Positions 8,339 to 16,655 of a DNA stretch of 64,000 bases are shown piece by piece. Source of the stretch: Candidatus Nanopelagicales bacterium (GTDB lineage Bacteria; Actinomycetota; Actinomycetes; S36-B12); assembly GCA_018402235.1 (NCBI GenBank), contig JAGYJJ010000005.1, positions 124,001 to 188,000 of the forward strand, given 5' to 3'. The first letter of the stretch is position 1. Each line of letters starts with the position of its first letter. The translations under genes were made by a program, and so were the position numbers. The notes beneath the pieces are model-generated. The model made no database searches. It worked only from the letters and a program-made list of their open reading frames with translations, and had not been told where the DNA came from.

Positions 8339-9378
8339 TCCAACAAAACGATTTCGACGCTGACCCCTGGCCCGAGCGCGAAAAGCACACCTCGGTGTCC
8401 GGCTGGATGGTCCGCATGCCGGGCCAGTACGTGCAAGACCGCACTGGAGGAAAGGTTGCCCATATCCGCCAGCACTTCCCAGCTCGTGGAGAGGTCACCG
8501 GGCACCAAGTCCAACGCATCGGAGAAAGCCTCCAAGACGCGGGGACCTCCGGGGTGCGCGATCCATTCATCCACATCCCCACGCCCCCACCCGTGCGCCG
8601 CGAGGAGTGCGTCCACGTCGCTGGCGAGGTGCCGATCGATCAACTCCGGCACGGCCGGGGTGAGCATCAGTCGAAGTCCATACGAGCCGATGTTCCAGCC
8701 GATCGTTTCCGTCGAGTCGGGATACAGCGCGCTGCGCGAGCCGATAATCGACATCATCGGCCTCTCCGGACGGCGCTCGCCCGCCAGCACCAGTGCCGAC
8801 GCACCGTCGCCGAAGAGTCCGGTGCCCACAATGTTCGCCATCGAGACGTCGTGCCACTGAATGGTGAGCGAGCACAACTCCAACGAGACCAACACCGCTA
8901 ATGCATCGGGATCCCCTCGCAAGAAGTCGGCCACGCGAGCGATGCCGGCTGCGCCTGCCACGCACCCCAAACCAAAGCTGGGAATCCGCTTAACATCCGA
9001 ACGAAAACCCATCGCTTGAGAGAGTTCCACATCCAGGGATGGAGCCCCCACTCCAGTTACCGTCGTAAAGAACAGGTAGTCAACATCACCAGTTGTTACG
9101 CCAGCATCGTCGAGAGCTTTCTGGGTCGCGGCAACCGCGAGAGGAAGGCCGTGTTCGCGGAAGAGTTGATTCGCGTGCGTGAAATCGTTGATCGCCCGGT
9201 ACTCGTCAATAGGCATGACCAGACTGCGATGGTCCACGCCCGTGGCGCCATGTATCCGCCGGATGACGGCTGCAGTCTTCTCGTCGGTACCCAAACTCTC
9301 GACCAAGGGCTCAGTGATCTCGCTTTGGGCGTAGCGAAACTCCGGGAGTACCGGTGATACCGAAAGGATGCCAATCAC
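8329..9378 (-). CDS. Type III polyketide synthase (chalcone/stilbene synthase family)
   Basis: A homodimeric ketosynthase, 349 residues, that condenses malonyl-CoA units on an acyl-CoA starter. The catalytic triad is visible: Cys139 in GLGCVAGAAG, His275 in IAHPGGPRVL, and Asn308 in GNLSSS. The GTG start at 9378 has no strong ribosome site and follows nine bases after a possible small leader frame, so translation may be coupled. With the methyltransferase, flavoprotein and UbiA behind it, this looks like a srsABC-type phenolic-lipid operon with an added prenyltransferase. Product length and ring type cannot be read from sequence. Confidence 0.92.
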   Translation of the reverse strand: MIGILSVSPVLPEFRYAQSEITEPLVESLGTDEKTAAVIRRIHGATGVDHRSLVMPIDEYRAINDFTHANQLFREHGLPLAVAATQKALDDAGVTTGDVDYLFFTTVTGVGAPSLDVELSQAMGFRSDVKRIPSFGLGCVAGAAGIARVADFLRGDPDALAVLVSLELCSLTIQWHDVSMANIVGTGLFGDGASALVLAGERRPERPMMSIIGSRSALYPDSTETIGWNIGSYGLRLMLTPAVPELIDRHLASDVDALLAAHGWGRGDVDEWIAHPGGPRVLEAFSDALDLVPGDLSTSWEVLADMGNLSSSAVLHVLARHADHPAGHRGVLFALGPGVSVEIVLLEWR

Positions 9379-9387
9379 TATGTGACG

Positions 9388-9549
9388 CTAGCAGCCTTGA
9401 TTATCGCCGGTAGGGCGAGCAAAGACCGAAAAGGCCAGGGACGCGTGTGATCGAACCGTGTCGGGATCTTCACCGGCAGCGATCCGGTTCAGAATCAGGT
9501 TCATCTGTACGTCGACGTATCCGGCGGTGGATTCACGTGAAGTGGGCAA
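9388..9549 (-). CDS. Possible 53-residue leader ORF of the polyketide operon
   Basis: A minus-strand frame opens with TTG at 9549, preceded by GAGGGG eight bases upstream, and ends at 9388, nine bases before the polyketide synthase start. The peptide contains RESTAGYVDVQMNLILNRIAAGE and ends in GDNQGC. Third-position base use looks coding. An upstream in-frame stop (near 9615) leaves no ATG or GTG, so TTG is the only start. I recognise no family. It may be a real small protein or a translational leader that supplies ribosomes to the synthase gene, which lacks its own strong ribosome site. Confidence 0.35.
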   Translation of the reverse strand: MPTSRESTAGYVDVQMNLILNRIAAGEDPDTVRSHASLAFSVFARPTGDNQGC

Positions 9550-9618
9550 GGTGGTTTCCCCTCGCTGGGCGGGGTGCTTTGACGATCTGACACCTGGCCC
9601 GACGGACCGGGAGGGCTA

Positions 9619-9647
9619 TTGCGGTCAATACTTCATGCGGGTACATT
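9619..9647 (+). promoter_or_regulatory. Candidate sigma-70-type promoter of the TA-like pair
   Basis: TTGCGG at 9619-9624 and TACATT at 9642-9647 are 17 bases apart, 29 bases before the ATG at 9676. The ribosome site GGAGGT is at 9665-9670. The match is by eye and is not tested. Confidence 0.45.
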
Positions 9648-9657
9648 GGTAATTACC
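9648..9657. promoter_or_regulatory. Palindromic operator candidate GGTAATTACC
   Basis: A perfect ten-base palindrome directly follows the -10 hexamer, and the flanks (ATT on the left, CAAT on the right) extend it imperfectly. Its position over the transcription start is what an autoregulating antitoxin operator would occupy. Confidence 0.4.
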
Positions 9658-9675
9658 CAATAGTGGAGGTAACCG

Positions 9676-9927
9676 ATGACCCTGCTCACGCTGGATGATC
9701 GTCGACGTGCCGCTTTCGGCCGGATCGGGCGAAAGGAAGACACCCTGTACGAGGTGACCGAACTTGATGACGGCTCCCTGTTGCTGACTCCGGTCGTCGT
9801 CATGTCGACCGCAGAACGCGATCTACTCACCGGTCCCCCGGAACTTCGCGAGGCCCTCGCACAGACCCTTGCCGGGGCAAACACCAGCACGCGGCAGATG
9901 ACCAACAAGCGCCCGACGCCCAAGTGA
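9676..9927 (+). CDS. AbrB-like antitoxin candidate
   Basis: 83 residues. The first 45 (LTLDDRRRAAFGRIG, then a short polar stretch, then YEVTELDDGSLLLTPVVV) look like the swapped-hairpin AbrB/SpoVT fold used by many antitoxins. The tail is helical (TAERDLL, ELREALAQTLAG) and ends in a basic, disordered stretch that could wrap a toxin. GGAGGT lies six bases upstream. The GTGA overlap with the next gene means the two proteins are made together. Assignment to a named family is not secure. Confidence 0.65.
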   Translation: MTLLTLDDRRRAAFGRIGRKEDTLYEVTELDDGSLLLTPVVVMSTAERDLLTGPPELREALAQTLAGANTSTRQMTNKRPTPK

Positions 9928-10220
9928 TTAATGACGAGTTCGAGCTTCGTGCGCATGACTCCGTGTTCGATCATGTCGACTTGCTCGCCGCGTCGCCCAT
10001 CCCGGACAGCGTGTGGAACGCGACCATGAGCCTGCTTCGCCTAGTCATGGACGACCCGAACTCCTGCCGGCACCAGGGCATCAGGTGGCCAGGCTCCGAG
10101 GTGTCGGGCTACCGGATCAGCAAGAGGACTGGCCCGTACGAAGTACAAGTCTGGTGGTCCTTCGCAGATGGCCGCTCGTTCGTATGGGGCCTCACGTTCG
10201 ACCCACCCCTGGATGCGTGA
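9924..10220 (+). CDS. Toxin candidate partnering the AbrB-like protein
   Basis: 98 residues starting at a GTG that overlaps the antitoxin stop. The C-terminal half alternates hydrophobic and charged residues (GYRISKRTGPYEVQVWW, then DGRSFVWGLTF), like the central sheet of small RelE/ParE-type RNases. There is, however, no motif that lets me assign it to a family. Size, order and tight overlap are those of a toxin-antitoxin pair; toxicity is inference. Confidence 0.6.
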   Translation: MINDEFELRAHDSVFDHVDLLAASPIPDSVWNATMSLLRLVMDDPNSCRHQGIRWPGSEVSGYRISKRTGPYEVQVWWSFADGRSFVWGLTFDPPLDA

Positions 10221-10312
10221 CGGCCCAATCGTGCATCGGCCGCTTCCGGCCTTGCTCCGACGGGACTAGAAACCTCGCCGGAGCCGCGTGAGAAGGCGGC
10301 CGAGCATGACAA

Positions 10313-10341
10313 GACCCGCCGAAAAACGCTCCCGGCGGGTC
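10313..10341 (-). terminator. Hairpin terminator after ssrA, possibly bidirectional
   Basis: GACCCGCCG at 10313-10321 and CGGCGGGTC at 10333-10341 form a perfect nine-base stem with an 11-base loop. It lies about 40 bases past the mature 3' end of ssrA. The minus-strand read continues TTGTC, a weak U tract. It could also stop transcription of the TA-like pair from the other side. Confidence 0.65.
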
Positions 10342-10380
10342 TAATGTCAGCACCACCAACACCGAAGTGTCAGCAGGCCA

Positions 10381-10752
10381 TGGTGGAGGTGCCGGGAATC
10401 GAACCCGGGTCCGTGCAGGCTTCTTCCGTTCTTCTACGTGCGTAGCCGTGCTGTCGCTTTCTCGGCCCCCGCGTTTTGTACGGCACTTCGCGGTGGCGGC
10501 CCAGTCACTGTTTGGTTTTCCGCCCGCTCCCGTGACCGGAGCGATTGGTGAGTCCCCTAGCGACGTCAGACCCCAACTCGGGGACGCATTGGGCTGACGG
10601 CAGATTAATTACTTATGCCGCGAGGGCGTAAGCGTCTGCAGACTGCGTCTTTTTGGCAGTTATTTGTTTCCCAGGATGTTTAACGAGATCACCTGAGCTT
10701 CTCGGCACGCTTCTCCGGTCAAAACATCTGTCCGTCGAAACCTGTCACCCCC
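10381..10752 (-). ncRNA. ssrA: Transfer-messenger RNA (tmRNA)
   Basis: The 5' end GGGGGTG (10752 downwards) pairs with CACCTCC before the encoded CCA end at 10381-10383. The T arm carries the usual GATTC next to the CCGGG stem. The tag frame, read on the minus strand from the resume codon GCC at 10657 to TAA at 10613, encodes AKKTQSADAYALAA, a 14-residue tag ending in the ALAA recognised by ClpXP. The conserved GACAGG and TTCGAC sequences near the 5' end are present. tmRNA works with SmpB, encoded nearby, to free stalled ribosomes and label the unfinished protein for proteolysis. A TACAAT hexamer (complement of 10770-10775) upstream may be its -10. Confidence 0.97.
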
Positions 10753-10796
10753 TGTTGAGTTGTAGGTGAATTGTACGCCAGAGGGAAGGGTGCCCG

Positions 10797-12086
10797 TTAC
10801 GCCTCGTGGATGAGGTGGGCTTCGCCCTGGGCATCCGGAGCACCGTGCCGGGGCGTACGTACGAAGAAGGCCGCCACGATGACCGCGATCGGGAAAGCCG
10901 AACTGATAAGCAAAATTGCAGAATAGTCGCCGGTTACCGATAGCCCGATTGCAAAGAGCACCGGTCCCACCGCGGAACCAGCGATAGCAGCGCCTGTCAC
11001 GATTCCGCGAATGGCACCAATATGCAGCGTGCCGAAGAAGCGCGGCAATTCGGTGGCTTCGACTACCCGCATCGCACCTCCCGAACCACCGATCAACATT
11101 CCGAAGGCCACGGCCACCACACCGGGCGACACCTGCGTGCCGAGAATCAGTCCACCGGCGAGCATGCCCATTGACGTGATGAGCACAGCGCGCGGGGAGA
11201 TCCGATCCGCAAGAGCACCTATGCCCAATGTGGCGATGAGCGTTGCGATCGTCTGTGGAATGAAGTTCGCCGCGGCCTGAGTGGGCGTGAGTCCTCGACT
11301 GCCCAAAAGGTCAATTTGATGGAAGATCACGGCGGTGGTGAGTGTTCCTGTGGCTGTGACGGCAAGGGTGACGAGCCAGAAGAAGGCAGTGCGCATGGCC
11401 TCGCGGCGGGTCACTCCCCACACTTCGGGAGCATCCGTGGGTGCATGAAGGTCGCCATCTACATGCTGACCGAGGTCACTGGGGCGGTTACGAATGGCGA
11501 GGATCGCCATGGGAACGATCACGGCCCAAACGATCAGTCCTTCGATCAGCCAGGCGTTGCGCCAACCGAATTCGAAGATCAACCGCTCCCCCGCCAGCGG
11601 GATCATCGTCATACCGACGCCACCGGCTGCGGACACGATGCCCATCGCCAGACCACGTTTGCGGGTGAACCACAAAGCGATAGCAGTGGTTGCGACGAGG
11701 CTGAGTGCGCCTTGACCCATCATGCGAATTCCGATGAAGCCCGCGGTGAGTCCAACGATGTTGGTCACAAGAGACATGCCGACCAACATGAGGCCGAATA
11801 GTGCGCCGACCAGCGCCATGATGCGTCGAACGCCAAAGCGGTCCACCGCCTGTCCGATCCATGGCAAGGCAAGGGCCCCTATCAAGGTGCCGATCAGATA
11901 AGCGGTGGACATCTCGGTGCGCGAGATACCCAACTCCTCGATCATCGGGTTGACGAAGACCGATATGCCCACGGTTTGGCCAGGGCCAGTCAGCGCAAGG
12001 GCAACGCTGGCGAACACGATCATGCGCCAGCCGTAGAAGCCTTTGTGCGGTCTAGGGATAAGCGACGTTCCTGAGAGGAAACCCAC
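10797..12086 (-). CDS. MFS transporter, monocarboxylate/OFA-like
   Basis: 429 residues with twelve predicted helices. The N-terminal half begins GFYGWRMIVFASVALALTGPGQT and contains GQAVDRFGVRRI in the first cytoplasmic loop, the layout of the oxalate-formate/monocarboxylate antiporter branch of the superfamily. The substrate is unknown. It starts three bases after smpB and ends just before ssrA, so it lies between the two ribosome-rescue genes and would share their message. No functional link with rescue is implied. Confidence 0.85.
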   Translation of the reverse strand: MGFLSGTSLIPRPHKGFYGWRMIVFASVALALTGPGQTVGISVFVNPMIEELGISRTEMSTAYLIGTLIGALALPWIGQAVDRFGVRRIMALVGALFGLMLVGMSLVTNIVGLTAGFIGIRMMGQGALSLVATTAIALWFTRKRGLAMGIVSAAGGVGMTMIPLAGERLIFEFGWRNAWLIEGLIVWAVIVPMAILAIRNRPSDLGQHVDGDLHAPTDAPEVWGVTRREAMRTAFFWLVTLAVTATGTLTTAVIFHQIDLLGSRGLTPTQAAANFIPQTIATLIATLGIGALADRISPRAVLITSMGMLAGGLILGTQVSPGVVAVAFGMLIGGSGGAMRVVEATELPRFFGTLHIGAIRGIVTGAAIAGSAVGPVLFAIGLSVTGDYSAILLISSAFPIAVIVAAFFVRTPRHGAPDAQGEAHLIHEA

Positions 12087-12089
12087 CAG

Positions 12090-12566
12090 CTATTCGATCC
12101 CCTTCGAACGTAGCCCTACCGCACGTTGCACTTCGCGCTTGGCTTCACGCTCGGCTATCGCCTGCCGTTTGTCGTGTCCCTTACGACCGCGGGCAACGGC
12201 AAGTTCGACCTTCGCATAACCGTCCTTGAAGTACAAGGTGAGCGGCACCAAGGTGACTCCAGTGTCCTTAACCTTGCCCGCGATCCGCCGGATCTCCTCT
12301 TTGTGCAGGAGCAGTTTGCGCGAACGTCGGGGTTCGTGATTGGTCCAGGTGCCGAGGTCGTATTCGGGGATGTGTACTCCCTTGAGCCATACCTCGCCGT
12401 TGTCATAGAAGCCATAGCCGTCGGTGAGTGAGGCCCGACCAGCCCGCAGACTCTTGACCTCGGTGCCGGTCAGTTGCAAACCCGCCTCGTAGACGTCTTC
12501 TATCGAGTAGTCGTGCCGCGCCTTGCGGTTTTGGGCGATGACCTTCTTGCCAGTTTCACGCGCCAT
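12090..12566 (-). CDS. smpB: SsrA-binding protein SmpB
   Basis: The tmRNA partner that carries it into the ribosomal A site. The chain from ATG 12566 is 158 residues, the usual size. Conserved features are [49 protein letters not shown] and the basic tail [17 protein letters not shown] that reaches the decoding centre. The frame is open to 12632 but the added residues belong to the upstream gene, which overlaps this start by 11 bases. Confidence 0.97.
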   Translation of the reverse strand: MARETGKKVIAQNRKARHDYSIEDVYEAGLQLTGTEVKSLRAGRASLTDGYGFYDNGEVWLKGVHIPEYDLGTWTNHEPRRSRKLLLHKEEIRRIAGKVKDTGVTLVPLTLYFKDGYAKVELAVARGRKGHDKRQAIAEREAKREVQRAVGLRSKGIE

Positions 12567-13500
12567 GACGGGCACCGTGCAATTGCTCATGTTGAATGAC
12601 GATTTCCGCCTTGCGCTGTTCAGACCAGGCAATCACCATCAAGACCAGTGACGAAACAGCCAGCACGAAGGTCCACAGATACAGGTAGATGTCCATGGCA
12701 GCGCCAATGGGAGGGCTTCCGGGGAGATACGTGCGCAGCAGTGGCAACGCGAAGAGGATTGCGCCCATCCATGTCAGTAGCGCTGCTTCAAACTTGCGCC
12801 GATTCGTGACAGTCAAGACTGATGTGATGAAAGCCAAGACCACCACGGCGATTGCCATGAGCACCAAGACCGTGGCGAAGGCCTGAGTCGAGAATGCGCG
12901 CTGAAGGGACAAAATTGCGAGCGGAAAACCTTCGAGTTCAGAAAGATCGGCGTCGATCTCCCAGCCACTGACAGATCCTTGAATGGTGAGCGAGGAAGCC
13001 AATTGGCCGGTCGTCTCGTTAATTCCACCGGCTCCCCGCTCGAACGTCTCAACGGTCAGCGCGATGAAAGCTTCATGCACGTCGAAGGGGTAGGCGTAGA
13101 CCTCACCCGATGTTCCAAGGATCACTTCAGCGTTACCGATGGGCTCCCCTTGAGGGAATCGAAATTCGTTGGTGCCATCAGCGCCATTGATGGTTACGCG
13201 GACTCCTTGATTCAGCCGCACGCCCTCGTCCAAGAGCGATGGGTTGATCACATCGAAGGTGAATCGCGTTGTTAGGTCGTTGGTGCGGGCATCGAAATCC
13301 ACCGGCTCAGCGGCGACCACGATGTCGACATCTTGCGCAGTCTGACGATCGACGATCGATAGGTCCCCCTCCACTTGATACGCCCGGATTACCAACACGT
13401 AGGCGAGCGCGAAAACCAATAAGACGACGACCGAGATCACCAGTCCGCGACGGGATATCGGACGGGGGACCGGCGATGCTAGGTAGGAGGCATCGCTCAT
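12556..13500 (-). CDS. DUF4436 family membrane protein
   Basis: 314 residues. A membrane anchor near 19-40 leads into an extracellular beta-rich domain (residues about 45-195), and three more hydrophobic segments follow (about 208-230, 240-260, 270-292) before a charged tail. This architecture and phrases such as PFDVHEAFI fit DUF4436, a family of unknown function found in actinobacteria. It is transcribed with smpB and lies downstream of the M23 peptidase gene in the same direction. Confidence 0.75.
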   Translation of the reverse strand: MSDASYLASPVPRPISRRGLVISVVVLLVFALAYVLVIRAYQVEGDLSIVDRQTAQDVDIVVAAEPVDFDARTNDLTTRFTFDVINPSLLDEGVRLNQGVRVTINGADGTNEFRFPQGEPIGNAEVILGTSGEVYAYPFDVHEAFIALTVETFERGAGGINETTGQLASSLTIQGSVSGWEIDADLSELEGFPLAILSLQRAFSTQAFATVLVLMAIAVVVLAFITSVLTVTNRRKFEAALLTWMGAILFALPLLRTYLPGSPPIGAAMDIYLYLWTFVLAVSSLVLMVIAWSEQRKAEIVIQHEQLHGARHGA

Positions 13501-13542
13501 CGCCCACCTCCCGAGGTTGAAACCGCGCTTAAGCGGCCCCCA

Positions 13543-14952
13543 CTAGCAACTAATAGGCGTCCGTGAACCGCCGAACCAACCCCGCGGATCATACGGCGTG
13601 CCGTTAATGCGGGTTTCGAAGTGCAGGTGGGGGCCCGTGGACCAGCCAGTGGATCCAACGGTGCCAATCGTCTGGCCCTTGCTCACTACCTGACCGATGC
13701 TTACCCCGATTGAGTTCATGTGGGCATAGAAGGTCACCAAGCCCTCGCCATGGACGATCATCACCGCTTTGCCGTAGGCACCGCCATTGCTGATAGTGGC
13801 CACCGACCCGTTATCTGCAGCAACGATGGGCGTTCCGGTGGGGGCCGCTAGATCCCAGCCTGTGTGGCAGGACTGACGCTTGAAGATCGGGTGGATGCGT
13901 GGCCCCGGGTTCGATGACGGTTTGCCGTTCACCGGCATCATGAGTGAGCCGGTGGCAGTAAAGGCTGGGGCCGCAGCCGGTGGCGGTTCCTCACCGCGCG
14001 CCTTGGCTTCTTCGGCAGCCTTACGGGCGGCCTCTTCAGCGGCCTTCCGTCGACGCTCTTCCGCTGCCGCCGCCTTGCGTGCTGCTGCCGCCAAACGTTG
14101 CTGCTCGGCTACAAGGTCCTCGTAGCGCTTCTTTACCTTTGATTTGAAAGATTGCGCCTGGTTAAGCGCCGCCTGACGCTCACCCCGCAGCTCGCTGACC
14201 TTTGCCTGCTTTGTCTTGGCTTTGCTCAGAGCCGTGCGCGCCTTAACCAATGCCTCGCGCGCAGCCTGCTCCTCGGTATCCGCATCGAGCTTGAGGGATT
14301 CAAGACGCACACCTTGCATGACGAGTTCGGCTTCCGTCTGCTTCAGCGACCGCTGAACACCGGTCTGCATCCGACTGACGGTGTCGACACTGGCCAGCCG
14401 CGCTGTGAAGTCCCCCGGGCTTTGGGAATCCAAGATCACTTCAATCTCGGCAAGTGGGCCGCGGGTGTAGACCGCACGCACCATCGCGTCCATTTGCCCG
14501 TGGATATCCACGAGTTTGTCTTCGACCACTTGCTGCTGATTTAGCGCAATCTGCAGCGCAGCGCGTGCCCGCGTTGCGCGGGCTTGGGCCGCCTCGGCTT
14601 CTTCGCGAGCGGCGCGGGCATCTTCGAGGGCCGCCTGCCGATCACTGCGCGCCGCCTGCCAGCGGGCGTCCACGTCTTGGAAGACAGCGACGGCCTTCTT
14701 TACCTTCTTGCCGGCTTTCGCCAAGGCGTCTTCGGTGGCCTCGATCTCCGAGTCAACTTCGCGCTTTTCGGCCTTGAGTTCCGAACTCGATTTCCCGCCA
14801 TCCCGATCGGCTGCCACGGCCGCGGGGAAAGCGGCCTGGGCAGGCCCAAGAGGTCCGGTCAGCGAAGCGGCCGCGATGCCGAGGATCGCCGAGAGGAGGC
14901 CCAGACGTCTGACTGAGGGCGCGCCTATACGGCTAGTGCGGGAGGGGACCAC
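13543..14952 (-). CDS. M23 family peptidoglycan endopeptidase with coiled coil (EnvC/RipC-like)
   Basis: A secreted protein with a basic N-terminus and a hydrophobic signal ending in AQAAFPAA. It is followed by a long coiled coil rich in Ala, Glu and Arg (about residues 55-315), a Pro/Ala linker, and a C-terminal LytM domain. The zinc motifs are HTGWD near 362 and HLHFE near 445, with YAHM between. Its place directly after ftsX and ftsE suggests that FtsEX controls this hydrolase across the membrane, as described for EnvC and RipC. The start is GTG at 14952. Confidence 0.92.
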   Translation of the reverse strand: MVPSRTSRIGAPSVRRLGLLSAILGIAAASLTGPLGPAQAAFPAAVAADRDGGKSSSELKAEKREVDSEIEATEDALAKAGKKVKKAVAVFQDVDARWQAARSDRQAALEDARAAREEAEAAQARATRARAALQIALNQQQVVEDKLVDIHGQMDAMVRAVYTRGPLAEIEVILDSQSPGDFTARLASVDTVSRMQTGVQRSLKQTEAELVMQGVRLESLKLDADTEEQAAREALVKARTALSKAKTKQAKVSELRGERQAALNQAQSFKSKVKKRYEDLVAEQQRLAAAARKAAAAEERRRKAAEEAARKAAEEAKARGEEPPPAAAPAFTATGSLMMPVNGKPSSNPGPRIHPIFKRQSCHTGWDLAAPTGTPIVAADNGSVATISNGGAYGKAVMIVHGEGLVTFYAHMNSIGVSIGQVVSKGQTIGTVGSTGWSTGPHLHFETRINGTPYDPRGWFGGSRTPISC

Positions 14953-14992
14953 CCGGACAGAATAACCCCAGAAGTCACAAAAACCTCAGTTG

Positions 14993-15901
14993 TCACACGC
15001 GTAAGTACTTGCGCAATGTGAAGAAGGCGGCCAGGGAGGCCAGGGCTATGCCGGTGAGTAGCAGGATCGGGGCGATGGCCAGGACGGCATCCCAGCCTAC
15101 GAACGCCGTGAACTGGAAAGACGGGGCCAGGACGCCATCGATCACGAAGCTCTTCACCGCGACCAGGCTGATGATCGCCAACCCGGCTCCGAGGGCCGCG
15201 GCGACAGCCGCTTCCAACAAGAAAGGCAGCTGGATATAGAAGTTAGACGCACCGACCAAGCGCATGATCCCGGTCTCGCGTCGCCTACTGAAGGCAGCAA
15301 CCCGCATGGTGTTGACGATCAACAAAACGGTCACCACCAACATCACGATGGCGATGAGCAGCGCAATGGCCTGAAGGCCGTTGAGTAATCGGAAGAACTG
15401 GTCGAGCACTTTTCGTTGATCGTTCACCTGTTCGATACCTGGCCGGCCGGCGAAGGCCGATGCCACGACGTCGTATTGCGTGGGATCTGCCAGCTTCACC
15501 CGGAAGGATTCGGGAAGTGCTTCCTCAGTCACGTTCTCTACGATGGGTGAATTCGCAAACTGCTCTCTGAAACGTTCGAAAGCCTCGGTCTTGGATTCGT
15601 AGTAGACCTCTTCGACCAGCGGGCGCAAGGATTCGAGATCGGCGCGGATCTGATCCCGCTGCGCCGCAGTTACCGCACCGCTGGCACACGAAGGCGCATC
15701 ACTACCCCGCGCGCACAGGAAGATAGAGACTTCGACCTTGTCGTACCAAAAATCCTGCATCGTGGTCACCTGCGCCCGGACCAGCAAGCTCACGCCGAAC
15801 AAAGCAAGAGACACGGCAACGGTTATGACGACCGCGAAGGTCATGGTCAAGTTGCGCCTGAGGCCTGCTCCGACCTCGCTGGAGACAAATGAGGCGCGCA
15901 T
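14993..15901 (-). CDS. ftsX: Cell division protein FtsX
   Basis: 302 residues with a cytoplasmic N-terminus, a first membrane helix near 22-42, an extracellular domain containing a Cys pair (CARGSDAPSCASG), and three helices in the C-terminal half with RRRETGIMRLVGASNFYIQLPF. FtsX is the membrane part of the FtsEX complex and passes the ATP-driven signal to peptidoglycan hydrolases during division. Its ATG shares a base with the ftsE stop. The M23 peptidase gene follows about 40 bases downstream. Confidence 0.96.
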   Translation of the reverse strand: MRASFVSSEVGAGLRRNLTMTFAVVITVAVSLALFGVSLLVRAQVTTMQDFWYDKVEVSIFLCARGSDAPSCASGAVTAAQRDQIRADLESLRPLVEEVYYESKTEAFERFREQFANSPIVENVTEEALPESFRVKLADPTQYDVVASAFAGRPGIEQVNDQRKVLDQFFRLLNGLQAIALLIAIVMLVVTVLLIVNTMRVAAFSRRRETGIMRLVGASNFYIQLPFLLEAAVAAALGAGLAIISLVAVKSFVIDGVLAPSFQFTAFVGWDAVLAIAPILLLTGIALASLAAFFTLRKYLRV

Positions 15902-16590
15902 CAGCGTGCGTATCCGTAAACGCCGCGCGATTGATCGCGCACAACGTGACCGGTTTCAAGTTCGATCACGCGTCGACGCATCTGGTCGACGATCTGGGAG
16001 TCGTGCGTGGACATGATCACCGTGGTGCCCAGTCGATTGATCCGATCGAGCAGTTTCATGATGCCGATAGAAGTATTGGGGTCGAGGTTGCCGGTGGGCT
16101 CATCGGCGATCAAGAGCATCGGACGATTGACGAACGCGCGTGCAATGGCAACACGCTGCTGCTCACCGCCGGATAATTCATCGGGCCGACGTTCCATCTT
16201 GTCTTCGAGGCCAACTACCTCCAGGACTTCGGGAACCACCTTGCGAATATGCGAGCGCGGCTTGCCGATCACCTCGAGCGCAAAGGCCACATTTTCAAAC
16301 ACGCTCTTGTTTGGCAGCAGACGGAAATCCTGGAAAACGGTGCCGATCTGACGCCGCAACGTGGGGATCTTCCAGTTCGACAGTCGGTTCAGATCCTTAC
16401 CGAGAACCCACACCGTGCCCGAGTTGGGATGCTCCTCACGAAGGACCAAACGCAAGAAGGTCGACTTACCAGAGCCTGACGGCCCAACGAGGAAGACAAA
16501 CTCACCCTTTTCGATCTCCAATGAGACATCGTCGAGAGCAGGCCTGTTCTGGCTTGGGTACGTCTTGCTTACGTGGTCGAAGAGGATCAC
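15901..16590 (-). CDS. ftsE: Cell division ATP-binding protein FtsE
   Basis: 229 residues, an ABC-type ATPase. The Walker A is GPSGSGKST near residue 38, the signature LSGGEQQR near 140, and the Walker [14 protein letters not shown] near 160. The ending, [13 protein letters not shown], is typical of FtsE. It drives conformational change in FtsX at the septum. The start (GTG or ATG-type codon at 16590) lies 65 bases after prfB. Confidence 0.96.
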   Translation of the reverse strand: MILFDHVSKTYPSQNRPALDDVSLEIEKGEFVFLVGPSGSGKSTFLRLVLREEHPNSGTVWVLGKDLNRLSNWKIPTLRRQIGTVFQDFRLLPNKSVFENVAFALEVIGKPRSHIRKVVPEVLEVVGLEDKMERRPDELSGGEQQRVAIARAFVNRPMLLIADEPTGNLDPNTSIGIMKLLDRINRLGTTVIMSTHDSQIVDQMRRRVIELETGHVVRDQSRGVYGYAR

Positions 16591-16655
16591 ATCTGCCTCG
16601 CGGTCGGGGGAATCGGGGCCATCGGAAGTCTAAGCACAGCCAGCCCTCCCGCCCA

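Noticed and set aside
9458-9652. Plus-strand frame of 64 residues
   Set aside because: It has no ribosome site and lies antisense to a better minus-strand frame and across the promoter region of the TA-like pair.
10381-10460. A separate tRNA gene at the CCA end
   Set aside because: The T arm and acceptor belong to the tmRNA; no anticodon arm is present and the 5' half lies about 300 bases away.
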